A stretch of DNA of 20,899 nt from Actinomycetes bacterium (GTDB taxonomy: Bacteria > Actinomycetota > Acidimicrobiia > Acidimicrobiales > RAAP-2). How positions within the stretch are numbered: the first letter of the stretch is position 1; each line of letters starts with the position of its first letter. This document shows, piece after piece, positions 1 to 6,883 of the stretch. Under the pieces are notes generated by a model. It saw nothing but the letters and a program-made list of their open reading frames with translations. It ran no database searches and was not told the DNA's origin. The stretch spans positions 1 through 20,899 of the forward strand of contig JAKABC010000012.1 in the NCBI GenBank assembly GCA_021802025.1. The letters are read 5' to 3'. The translations under genes were made by a program, and so were the position numbers.

Positions 1-1
1 C

Positions 2-1744
2 GAGCTGGAGCGCTACCGGGAGTGGCTCGAGCACGTCGAGTCCCTCGAGGCGACGAGGCTCGAGGGGCTCCTCGAGCAGGCCGAGGCCTCGGGCGACGAG
101 CGTCGGCGCGAGGTGACCCGCGACCTCGTCGACCAGCGCCGGATGCAGCGCGACCTGATGAGTGAGCGCTTCACCGAGCGGCTGGGGGAGTACCGGGAGT
201 ACGAGTTCGTCTCGGGCGAGGCGCGCGAGGAGTACGAGCGACTGATGGCCGAGCTCGAGCGTGACGTCCTGGAGACCTACTTCAACCAGTCCAAGGAGCT
301 CCTCGGTCGGCCCGACCCCGCCGAGCTGGCCCGACTGCGCGAGATGATGGACGCGCTCTCGACCATGATCGAGCAGGACCGGCGGGGCGAGCCGCTCGAC
401 CCCTCCTTCGAGGCGTTCATGGAACGCTTCGGCGACTACTTCCCCGGCGCCCAGAGCCTCCAGGACGTGGTGGCGATGATGGCCGAGCGCGCCGCGGCCG
501 CCGAGGCGATGTTCAACTCGCTCTCGGCCGACCAGCAGGCCGAGCTGCGCTCGCTGATGGACCAGCTCCTCGGCGACCTCGACCTGAGCTTCTCGCTCAC
601 GCGCCTGACGGCGAACCTTCGCGAGGCCACCCCGCAGATCGACTGGAACCGGGCCCACCGCCTGCGCGGCGACGGCGGGTCCTTCTCGCGCTCGACCGAC
701 GCGATCGAACAGCTCGGCCAGCTGCGCCAGCTCGAGGACTTCCTCGGGCGAGCCGATCCCGCCCAGGGGCTGCCCGAGGTCGACGTCGAGGCGATCCGGC
801 GTCACCTGGGCGACGACGCGGCCCGCCACGTCGAGCGGCTCCAGCGCGCCCTGCGCGCGCTGCGCGAGAGCGGCTTCGTCGACCGGCACGGACGACGCCT
901 CGAGCTGAGCGCGAAGGGCGTGCGCCAGATCGGTCGGCTGGCGCTGCGCGCCCTCTTCGCGCGACTGCGCGACACGCCCGACCTCGCGGGCCACGCCAGC
1001 GCGACGCTGGCGCGCGGGGGGGACCGCGAGGAGACCTCGACCCCGTGGGAGCCGGGGGCGCCGGTGACCCTGCACCTCGGCCGCACCCTGTACAACGCGT
1101 TGGTGCGACAGGGGCCGGGCACGCCGGTGCGCCTGCACCCCGACGACTTCGAGATCGAAGAGTACGAGGCGCTGCGCCGATCGGCGACGGTCTTCGCCAT
1201 CGACCTCTCCTTGTCGATGGCCATGCGGGGGAACCTCGTGCCGGCGAAGAAGATGGTCCTCGCGCTCACCCAGCTCATCGCGAGCCGCTTCCCGCGCGAC
1301 TACGTCGCCGTGGTCGGCTTCGGGGAGCGGGCGGTGGAGCTACGCGTCGAGGACATACCTTCGCTCACGATCGACTACAACTACGGCACCAACCTCCAGC
1401 ACGCCCTCGCGCTCTCGCGCCACCTCCTGCGCAACGAGCGTGGCGAGCGCCAGGTCGTGGTGGTGACCGACGGCGAACCCACCGCCCACCTGACGGCGAC
1501 GGGCGAGCCGTTCTTCGCCTGGCCGCCGGTGAAAGAGACATTGGACAAGACCATGGCCGAGGTGCTGCGCTGCACGCGCGCGGGGATCACCATCAACACC
1601 TTCGCCCTGGACATCGAACGCAGCCAGTTCCCCTTCGTCGAGCAGATCGCCCGGGTCAACGGGGGCCGCCTCTTCTACACCGACGTCGACGACCTGGGCG
1701 CCTACGTGCTCGACGACTTCGTCACCCACCGCCGGGCCGTCTAG
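2..1744 (+). CDS. von Willebrand factor A (VWA) domain protein, 5' end outside the window
   Basis: The reading frame is open from the first bases of the window, so the gene starts upstream; a GTG at 113 is only an internal codon. The N-terminal two thirds is charged, Glu/Arg-rich and helical. The C-terminal third is a VWA domain with a complete MIDAS metal site: DLSLS (bases 1202-1216), the Thr of YGTN (about 1382-1393) and the Asp of VVTDGEP (about 1460-1480). VWA proteins of this kind usually work with a MoxR or magnesium-chelatase-like AAA+ ATPase, often encoded just upstream, as chaperone-like remodelling pairs. That partner, if present, is beyond the left edge. No signal peptide or membrane segment is visible in the part seen, so it is probably cytoplasmic. 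The substrate is unknown. The VWA assignment is secure; the role is inferred from family knowledge. Confidence 0.88.
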   Translation, partial: ELERYREWLEHVESLEATRLEGLLEQAEASGDERRREVTRDLVDQRRMQRDLMSERFTERLGEYREYEFVSGEAREEYERLMAELERDVLETYFNQSKELLGRPDPAELARLREMMDALSTMIEQDRRGEPLDPSFEAFMERFGDYFPGAQSLQDVVAMMAERAAAAEAMFNSLSADQQAELRSLMDQLLGDLDLSFSLTRLTANLREATPQIDWNRAHRLRGDGGSFSRSTDAIEQLGQLRQLEDFLGRADPAQGLPEVDVEAIRRHLGDDAARHVERLQRALRALRESGFVDRHGRRLELSAKGVRQIGRLALRALFARLRDTPDLAGHASATLARGGDREETSTPWEPGAPVTLHLGRTLYNALVRQGPGTPVRLHPDDFEIEEYEALRRSATVFAIDLSLSMAMRGNLVPAKKMVLALTQLIASRFPRDYVAVVGFGERAVELRVEDIPSLTIDYNYGTNLQHALALSRHLLRNERGERQVVVVTDGEPTAHLTATGEPFFAWPPVKETLDKTMAEVLRCTRAGITINTFALDIERSQFPFVEQIARVNGGRLFYTDVDDLGAYVLDDFVTHRRAV

Positions 1745-1800
1745 GCCCCTCTCAGGTTCCATTTGCGCCCGGGGCCCCTGCCGGGCCACAATGACACCGT

Positions 1801-1810
1801 TGTAATTACA
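1801..1810. promoter_or_regulatory. Promoter region of the plus-strand whiB, with a 10-bp palindrome
   Basis: TGTAATTACA is a perfect palindrome in an otherwise GC-rich gap. Its first six bases, TGTAAT, match the TATAAT -10 box at five of six positions and lie about 35 bases before the GTG start of the whiB gene. The palindrome could be only the AT-rich core of the promoter, or an operator over it. No clear -35 box is visible. Confidence 0.4.
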
Positions 1811-1842
1811 CCGGTGGCGTCAGCGGCCGACAGGGAGGGAAC

Positions 1843-2118
1843 GTGGAGATCGTCGAACTGTTGGGTGGCCTCGAGGACCGGGGGTGGCAGGCCCGGGCGA
1901 ACTGCATGGGTGTCGACCCCGACCTGTTCTTCCCCGAGCGGGGGGCCTCGACCCGTGAGGCCAAGGAGGTCTGCCGGGGCTGCGTGGTCAAAGAGGAGTG
2001 CCTCGAGTACGCGCTCGACAACGGCGAGAAGTTCGGCATCTGGGGCGGCATGAGCGAGCGGGAGCGGCGCCGGCTACGGCGCGCCCGGGCCCTCGAGCGT
2101 CGCGCCAAGGCCGGCTGA
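1843..2118 (+). CDS. WhiB-family iron-sulfur transcriptional regulator
   Basis: This 91-residue protein has the four cysteines that hold the 4Fe-4S cluster of WhiB-like (Wbl) proteins: Cys21, Cys44 and Cys47 (CRGC) and Cys53. It also has the GIWGG turn and a basic C-terminal helix rich in Arg, thought to contact DNA. Wbl proteins bind region 4 of the primary sigma factor and tune transcription in response to redox state or development; they are confined to Actinomycetota and their phages. The GTG at 1843 is chosen because GGGAGG lies four bases upstream and the protein then begins at the usual distance from the first cysteine. The overall pattern resembles the WhmD/WhiB2 type, but the subgroup is not certain. 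Its last 45 bases are overlapped on the other strand by the end of the formimidoyltransferase gene. Confidence 0.93.
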   Translation: MEIVELLGGLEDRGWQARANCMGVDPDLFFPERGASTREAKEVCRGCVVKEECLEYALDNGEKFGIWGGMSERERRRLRRARALERRAKAG

Positions 2119-2925
2119 GGCGACGACCGCCTCGATCGTCGTCGCCTCGCTCAGTCCCAGGCGCGCCCAGCGCGCCGGGTCGGTGCGCTCGAGCACCCCT
2201 CGCGGCGCGAGGCCCACGAGCTCTCCGCCGACGAGGCGCGCCTCGCCCAGACGGGCGCTCACCGCGTCGTAGACCTCGCTCGGGCCGACCTCGAGCGGGT
2301 CGAGCAGGTTGCAGCTGATCTGGGGGCCCGTGGGCAGCGCGAAGGCCAGCGCGCGCACGTGGGGCCCGCGCAGCGCCCTCGCCACCTCCCGGGCCTCCTC
2401 TAGCGCGGTGTCGCGCAGACGCAGGTTCCACGCGACGAGGACCCCGCGCGCGCCCAGCGCGCTCGCGCCCAGGCGGGGGTGGGGTCGGCCCGGCCCGTGG
2501 TCGGGGGCGAGGCCGGTGAAGGCGTGGCGGCGCACCTCGGGCAGCGTGCGCACGGACCCGTCGGCGAGGGGACCGTAGAGGAAGACCGGCACCCCGAGGG
2601 CGGTGGCGAACCAGGTCGCGGCCGCGTCGCGGGCGCGCACGGCGGCCCCGAGGTCGCCCTCGAGCGAGACGAAGGGCACGACGTCGAGGGCGCCGAGGCG
2701 CGGGTGCACGCCGACGTGGCCGGTGAGGTCCAGGCGCGCCGCGCCGACCCGCGCCAGGGCGCGCACGTCGGTGGCGAGCGCGGTGGGTTCGCCGATCATC
2801 GTGAGGACCGCGCGACCGTGGTCATCGTCGTGGTGCAGATCGCGCAGCGACGCGCCCGCGAAGGCCCCTAGGAGGACGGCCTCGTCACGCGAGGGAACCG
2901 AGAGGTTGACGACGCACTCGAGCAC
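2074..2925 (-). CDS. Glutamate formimidoyltransferase-like protein (FtcD N-terminal type, no cyclodeaminase domain)
   Basis: The 283-residue protein has the conserved blocks of the formiminotransferase family: an N-terminal LECVVNLS, then HVGVHPRLGALDVVPF, FLYGPLADGSVRTLPEVRR, RPHPRLGASALGARGVLVAWN and ISCNLLDPLEVGPSEVYD. Family members move a formimino (or formyl) group between glutamate and tetrahydrofolate during histidine breakdown; the length fits the stand-alone transferase without the cyclodeaminase half. The open frame extends further upstream, but the GTG at 2925 is preferred because it lies two bases after the stop of the whiB gene and begins exactly at the conserved LECVVN block. 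That spacing makes it the second gene of a whiB operon. Other histidine utilisation genes are not in the window, so the physiological substrate is inferred. Its 3' end overlaps the convergent plus-strand whiB. Confidence 0.85.
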   Translation of the reverse strand: MLECVVNLSVPSRDEAVLLGAFAGASLRDLHHDDDHGRAVLTMIGEPTALATDVRALARVGAARLDLTGHVGVHPRLGALDVVPFVSLEGDLGAAVRARDAAATWFATALGVPVFLYGPLADGSVRTLPEVRRHAFTGLAPDHGPGRPHPRLGASALGARGVLVAWNLRLRDTALEEAREVARALRGPHVRALAFALPTGPQISCNLLDPLEVGPSEVYDAVSARLGEARLVGGELVGLAPRGVLERTDPARWARLGLSEATTIEAVVASAGLGATLEGPGAP

Positions 2926-2927
2926 CG

Positions 2928-3176
2928 CTACGAAGCGGCGCCCCTCACCCGCAGGCGACGGCGCTCGCGGGCGATGCGACGGCGCTCGCGCTCGCTCTTG
3001 CCGCCCCACACGCCGTGGTCGACGTGGTTGGCCAGTGCGTACTCCAGGCACGCGCGCGCCACCGGGCAGCTAGCGCAGATCCGCTGGGCCGCGATGACCC
3101 CCACGCCGTCGCGGGGGAAGAAGGTCTCGGCGGGGTAGTCGCGACACAGACCGTCGGCCATCCACTCGGTGTCCAT
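2928..3176 (-). CDS. WhiB-family iron-sulfur transcriptional regulator (second copy)
   Basis: This 82-residue Wbl protein has cluster ligands Cys11, Cys34 and Cys37 (CASC) and Cys43, the GVWGG turn at about 55-59, and an Arg-rich C-terminal tail. The ATG at 3176 is supported by a near-perfect Shine-Dalgarno sequence (AAGGAGGT) just upstream and a TAGGGT -10 box (3195-3200 on the minus strand). It is the first gene of a two-gene unit with the formimidoyltransferase gene. It differs from the other WhiB in the window in its loop lengths and tail, so it is a distinct paralogue and not a recent duplicate. The tail is basic but lacks a clear RGRP AT-hook, so an assignment to WhiB7 is not supported by sequence alone. 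Confidence 0.93.
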   Translation of the reverse strand: MDTEWMADGLCRDYPAETFFPRDGVGVIAAQRICASCPVARACLEYALANHVDHGVWGGKSERERRRIARERRRLRVRGAAS

Positions 3177-3194
3177 AGGACCTCCTTCATCCTC

Positions 3195-3200
3195 ACCCTA
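3195..3200 (-). promoter_or_regulatory. -10 box of the minus-strand whiB-formimidoyltransferase unit
   Basis: TAGGGT read on the minus strand fits the actinobacterial TAnnnT -10 pattern. It lies 18 bases before the ATG at 3176, which leaves a short leader carrying the AAGGAGGT ribosome binding site. No convincing -35 is visible. Confidence 0.45.
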
Positions 3201-3307
3201 GCCACGCCGGGGGGCGGCGACCCTTTACATTTCGTGAGACCTGGCGCCCGGCGTCTCCCGCTGCGTCACCCCGCGCGCCGGCCCGGAACCCGGTGCGGGG
3301 CCCCGGG

Positions 3308-3313
3308 TAGACT
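3308..3313 (+). promoter_or_regulatory. -10 box of the small plus-strand gene at 3332
   Basis: TAGACT, preceded by GGG, fits the TAnnnT -10 pattern. Initiation about seven bases later would leave a leader of roughly 12 bases that includes the ribosome binding site GAGAGGAG (3320-3327) before the GTG at 3332. Confidence 0.5.
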
Positions 3314-3331
3314 GACCGCGAGAGGAGCGCC

Positions 3332-3619
3332 GTGAGCCACGTCCCCACCAGCGAAAGCACCGAGGTCGTCGAGCCCGTCGGCCACGTCCAGATCGTCTAC
3401 CTGGGGCCGGTCGCGCCCCACTGGGAGTGCCGGATGGTCTACGGCGACGAGGAGCAGATCCAGGCCTTCGTCGACCGGGTGGACGCCCGCCTGCGCTTCC
3501 TGCCCCCCCACGATCCCCAGTTCCGCCGTAACCGCGAGCGGGTGAACCGCGACGCCGAGCGCGAGGCCCTGATCGTGGAGTGGAACCTCGGCTACGACGA
3601 GGAGCCGGCGCAGGCCTAG
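3332..3619 (+). CDS. Small conserved-looking acidic protein of unknown function
   Basis: The 95-residue protein is not recognised. It begins at a GTG preceded by GAGAGGAG and a TAGACT -10 box, which supports it as a real gene. The sequence is soluble, with a hydrophobic beta-like start (GHVQIVYLGPVAPHWEC), one cysteine, then a charged helical half (ERVNRDAEREALIVEWNLGY). No signal peptide, transmembrane segment or metal motif is visible. Its stop codon TAG shares the CTAG at 3616-3619 with the stop of the convergent Zincin_2 gene, so the two genes end on the same four bases. It could be a lineage-specific accessory protein; no function is proposed. Confidence 0.7.
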   Translation: MSHVPTSESTEVVEPVGHVQIVYLGPVAPHWECRMVYGDEEQIQAFVDRVDARLRFLPPHDPQFRRNRERVNRDAEREALIVEWNLGYDEEPAQA

Positions 3620-4737
3620 GCCAACGGCGAGGTCGTCACCCGCTCGAGCCACGCCTCGGGCTCGGCCAGTTCGGCGGCGGTGGCGAGCCCGTCGACGCGC
3701 AACAGGGCGCCGAAGACCTCCAGGCCGTGGGCCGCGGCCAGGGTCGAGACGAAGCGTGCGGCCTCCTCCACGTGGGGGCCCTGCAGTGAGATCCCAAAGA
3801 GCGCCGCGGCCGCGTCCTCGCCGCGGGCGTCGCTCAGCCGGTGGCGCAGGACGGCCTCGGCGAGCGCGGGGCGCGGGCCGAGCAGCGTCTCGGTGACCGA
3901 TTGGGCGACGGCGTTGAAGTAGGCCGTGAGCACGGCCGTCGCGGCGTTGATCGCCCGGGTGGCCGGGCTGTCCTCGGGGACCTCGAGGCCCTCGAGCAGT
4001 GACGAGGGGTCGTTCATCAGCGCCGAGAGGTCGCCACCGTCGGCGAGCGACTGCAAACGGCCGAGGATGTCACCTTGCACCGCGCGGGCCTCGCCCGCGG
4101 CGTCGAGCAGCAGGGCGCGCAGGGCGTCGCCGGTGCCGGGCTGGGTGAGCACCCGCGAGGCGACGAACTCCTGGGCCAGGGAAAAGACGTAGACCTCGTC
4201 GCGCCCGAGGCTCCAGGCGTCGGCGAAGGCGCTCAGGTTGTTGAGCACGATGAGGTGGCGCTGGTCAACGCGCGGGAGCGCCAGCGCCGCGAGGGACCAG
4301 GCGCGCTCGGAGAAGTGGCCGGCGACCGAACCGGTCTGGAACCCCGTGAACAGGGGACCGAGGGTCGCGGCCATCTGGGCCATCAGGGCGCTCTCGTCAC
4401 CCTCGGGGAGCGTGGGGGTCGAGCCGCTCGGGGCCACGAACGGCTCGAGGAGTGGACGCCACTGGGCGAGCGCCGCCAGCGTCAGGGCCGAGCGGTTGGT
4501 CACCTCCAGTGACGCTGAGACGTCGGTGCCGAGCAGGGTGGCCACGTGGCGCGCGACGAGGGGGGCGAACTCCTCGAGGCGCGGTCGTTCGATCGGCGAG
4601 GGGTTGGGGTCCCCGTCCTCACCCCGGGCGACCGAGACGGCCAGCTGCTGGGCCGCCTGGTACCAGGCGTCGGGTCCCTGGCGACCGAGCAGGGAGAAGA
4701 TGTCCCCGAACATCTCGCCGAAGGGGTTCTGGGTCAC
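3616..4737 (-). CDS. Zincin_2 (DUF2342)-family protein lacking the HExxH zinc motif
   Basis: The 373-residue protein follows the Zincin_2/DUF2342 architecture of actinobacteria: an N-terminal helical part, the FQTGSVAGHFSERAW block (133-147), a central helix where family members carry HExxH, and the C-terminal HVEEAARFVSTLAAAHGLEVF...TAAELAEPEAWLERV block (322-366). Known relatives are putative zinc metalloproteases. Here the central helix (181-198) reads YVFSLAQEFVASRVL, and there is no histidine at all between His161 and His299, so zinc binding and catalysis look lost. The GTG start overlaps the stop of the upstream PDZ gene as GTGA, implying translational coupling with it. No membrane segment is evident. 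It is probably a cytoplasmic pseudo-protease acting by binding; this role is inferred. Confidence 0.85.
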   Translation of the reverse strand: MTQNPFGEMFGDIFSLLGRQGPDAWYQAAQQLAVSVARGEDGDPNPSPIERPRLEEFAPLVARHVATLLGTDVSASLEVTNRSALTLAALAQWRPLLEPFVAPSGSTPTLPEGDESALMAQMAATLGPLFTGFQTGSVAGHFSERAWSLAALALPRVDQRHLIVLNNLSAFADAWSLGRDEVYVFSLAQEFVASRVLTQPGTGDALRALLLDAAGEARAVQGDILGRLQSLADGGDLSALMNDPSSLLEGLEVPEDSPATRAINAATAVLTAYFNAVAQSVTETLLGPRPALAEAVLRHRLSDARGEDAAAALFGISLQGPHVEEAARFVSTLAAAHGLEVFGALLRVDGLATAAELAEPEAWLERVTTSPLA

Positions 4738-5852
4738 GGGGTCACTCTAAAGGGGCAGACCGGGGTGACCGTCGTGGTGCGCAGTGCGCTGCCGCGCAGG
4801 TAGGTGACCTTCACGTTCGTGTAGGCCGGGGTCAGGTAGATCATCGAGCGCAAGACGCCCAGGTCATCGGTCTGCCGACCCGACCAGGTCATCAGCACGT
4901 CGCCCGGGCGCAGTCCCGCGTGGGCGGCCGGGCCGTAGGGGGCGACCGACACGAGGCGCACGCCCCCGCCCTGGACCGACGCACCGGTCATCCCGAGGTC
5001 GCCGTGACAGCCCCGACCGATCTCGAGGACCTCGGCGACGCGCGCGACGAACTGGGCGCCGTACCACTGGTGGTTGGCCGAGAGCACCGCCACGACCCGA
5101 CCCCGCGCGTCGACCGCCAGGGCGTAGCGCAGTCGCCACAGCGCCCGGCCCGACGGCGTGGTGAGGTAGCGCACCACGCCCTGGGAGTCGTTCTGGGGGT
5201 CGCCGAGGGTCGTGACCGCCCAGTCGTAGCGGGGCCGGGCGAGCAGGTACGGCACGACAGGGGCGACGACGGTGACCGCGGCGCTCGCCGGCATCGGGTC
5301 GAGTCGGACCGGGGACGCGGCGGCGCCCAGGCGCACGACCGAGAAGCCCATCACGTCGTCGCGCCCGACGAGCGACACCGCGAAGTCCACGTGTCGGGCG
5401 TTCGTCCCCTTGACGAGGGCGTTGGCGGGGATGCGCACCGTCGTGACCGCGAGGCGTCCGGGCAGGACGAGGGCGGCGGCCGTCGTCATCCCGTGGTCGG
5501 TGATGATCGTGAGGTTGACCGTGTCGGCGGCTACCGCGCGCGCGATCGACGGCAGAGCGCTCAGGGCGACGTTGTGGTGCGTCGTGGTCGTGGTCGGGGG
5601 GGAGCCGCGGTTCGTCACGAGGACGGCCCCCCCGGCGACGAGGAGCACCGCGGCGAGCAGGGCCACCGCCCGGGCCAGGCGCGAGCGGGGAGAGGGTCGC
5701 CGGGGCTCGAGGTCCTCGAAACGGGGTAGCTCGCTGGGGTGGACCCACGGGCGCGCGTCGGCGCCCGGGCGCCGATGGCGACGAGGCCACCATCCCCACC
5801 GCCGATCCCGTTGCGCCACCCCGGCCAGGCTACCGAGCGTCGGGGCCGCCAC
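4734..5852 (-). CDS. Membrane-anchored degenerate trypsin-like (HtrA-type) PDZ protein
   Basis: With the GTG at 5852 the protein has 372 residues: a cytoplasmic N-terminus with the HPSELP motif (38-43) common in actinobacterial membrane-anchored proteases, a transmembrane helix at about 60-80, a Thr-rich linker, a trypsin-like beta domain (about 95-280), and a PDZ domain (about 286-360; GPAAHAGLRPGDVL at 307-320). Aligned with HtrA, the catalytic residues are absent: the His block reads AVTTVR (135-140), the Asp position is Gly169 in GFSVVRL, and the GNSGG block is replaced around Arg242. The PDZ domain looks intact, so peptide binding is likely but proteolysis is not. The start could instead be GTG at 5819. 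It sits 25 bases from the divergent MreB-like gene and is coupled by GTGA to the Zincin_2 gene. Confidence 0.82.
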   Translation of the reverse strand: MAAPTLGSLAGVAQRDRRWGWWPRRHRRPGADARPWVHPSELPRFEDLEPRRPSPRSRLARAVALLAAVLLVAGGAVLVTNRGSPPTTTTTHHNVALSALPSIARAVAADTVNLTIITDHGMTTAAALVLPGRLAVTTVRIPANALVKGTNARHVDFAVSLVGRDDVMGFSVVRLGAAASPVRLDPMPASAAVTVVAPVVPYLLARPRYDWAVTTLGDPQNDSQGVVRYLTTPSGRALWRLRYALAVDARGRVVAVLSANHQWYGAQFVARVAEVLEIGRGCHGDLGMTGASVQGGGVRLVSVAPYGPAAHAGLRPGDVLMTWSGRQTDDLGVLRSMIYLTPAYTNVKVTYLRGSALRTTTVTPVCPFRVTP

Positions 5853-5863
5853 GTGGGTCGCCC

Positions 5864-5869
5864 TAACAT
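5864..5869 (+). promoter_or_regulatory. -10 box for a leaderless MreB-like transcript
   Basis: TAACAT fits TAnnnT and ends eight bases before the GTG at 5878. No Shine-Dalgarno sequence lies between, so transcription should begin at or next to the start codon. The gap is only 25 bases wide and also serves the divergent PDZ gene. Confidence 0.5.
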
Positions 5870-5877
5870 CGTCCTCC

Positions 5878-6882
5878 GTGGCTCTCGACGTGGCGCTGGA
5901 CATCGGGACCGCCCAGACGCGACTGGCGACGGCCGACCGCGGCGTGATCGTCGACGAGCCGACGCTCGTCGCGATCGATACGAGCACCGGTGACGTCGTC
6001 GACGTGGGTCACGGCGCGCGCGAGGTCGTGGGGCGCACGTCGCGGCACGTCGTCGTCTTCCGGCCCTTCGCCCAGGGCACCACGATCGACTTCGACGTCA
6101 CCGCTCGGCTCATCGCCCACCTCTTCGAGCGCGCCGGGGTCTCCAAACTGAGCCGCGCCCGGGCCGTGATGAGCGTCCCGTCCCTCGCGACGGCCATCGA
6201 GCGGCGCGCCCTGCGCCAGGCCGCGATCCAGGCCGGCGCCCGTGAGGTGAGCCTGATCGAGGCGCCGCTCGCCGCGGCGATCGGCCTCGGCCTCCCGGTC
6301 CAGGATCCGGTGGGTTCGGCGGTGACCGTCCTCGGGGCGGGGGCCTCGGAGGCGGCCGTGATCTCCCTGGGGGGGATCGTGAGTGCCGGCGCCCGGCGCG
6401 TCGGGGGCAACGACATCGACGCGGCGATCGCCACGGCCCTGCGTACCCGTCTCGGGGTCGTCGTCGCCCCGACGGCGCTCGAGGAGATCAAGTGCCTGCT
6501 CGCGTCGGCCCGGGGTCGCTCCCTCGGGATGTCCCAGGTGGTGCGGGCGCGCTCGGTCGAGCGCGGGGAGCTCGTCGAGGTCGAGGTGACGGCCGAGCTC
6601 GTCAACACCGCGCTCGCGGACGTCATCGCCGCCACGGTGCGGATGATCCAGGAGTGCCTGGCCGAGACGGCGCCCGACCTCTCCCAGGACGTCAGCGCGC
6701 GCGGCCTCACCCTCGTGGGCGGGATGGCCCAGCTGACCGACCTCGACGAGCTCGTCGCGACGAGCACCGGCGTCGAGGTCGCGGTCGCCGCGCACGCCGA
6801 CCTCGTCGTCATCGAGGGACTGCGGGCCTGTCTCGAGGAGATGGCCTCGTTGCACGCCCTGTTGCGCGCCGCCGACCGCTGA
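5878..6882 (+). CDS. MreB-like actin-fold protein with substituted catalytic residues
   Basis: The 334-residue length equals a normal MreB. Recognisable blocks are phosphate-1 DIGTAQT (8-14), ERRALRQAAIQAGAREVSLIE (108-128), AAAIGLGLP (132-140), the phosphate-2 strand (151-168) ending VISLGGIV, GGNDIDAAI (176-184), and adenosine-loop LVGGMAQL (279-286). MreB forms membrane-bound filaments that guide lateral wall synthesis. Two residues needed for ATP hydrolysis in the actin/Hsp70 fold are changed: the Glu before Pro in LIEEP is Ala129, and the phosphate-2 Asp is Val151. Phosphate-1 Asp8 is kept. Nucleotide may therefore bind without turnover. No mreC, mreD or penicillin-binding protein gene lies alongside. 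The open frame extends upstream, but that part is antisense to the PDZ gene; the GTG at 5878 behind TAACAT is preferred. Confidence 0.88.
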   Translation: MALDVALDIGTAQTRLATADRGVIVDEPTLVAIDTSTGDVVDVGHGAREVVGRTSRHVVVFRPFAQGTTIDFDVTARLIAHLFERAGVSKLSRARAVMSVPSLATAIERRALRQAAIQAGAREVSLIEAPLAAAIGLGLPVQDPVGSAVTVLGAGASEAAVISLGGIVSAGARRVGGNDIDAAIATALRTRLGVVVAPTALEEIKCLLASARGRSLGMSQVVRARSVERGELVEVEVTAELVNTALADVIAATVRMIQECLAETAPDLSQDVSARGLTLVGGMAQLTDLDELVATSTGVEVAVAAHADLVVIEGLRACLEEMASLHALLRAADR

Positions 6883-6883
6883 G

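Noticed and set aside
2926..3051. N-terminal extension of the formimidoyltransferase gene
   Set aside because: It overlaps the upstream whiB in another frame and is Arg/Pro-rich. The conserved family start LECVVN begins at the GTG at 2925.
4452..5729. Plus-strand open frame of about 425 codons opposite the PDZ and Zincin_2 genes
   Set aside because: Arg/Gly/His-rich shadow translation with no domain; the opposite strand carries a membrane helix and a PDZ domain.
5272..5877. N-terminal extension of the MreB-like gene
   Set aside because: The extension is antisense to the PDZ gene and Arg/Ala/Thr-rich. The conserved MreB start begins at the GTG at 5878, which has a -10 box just upstream.
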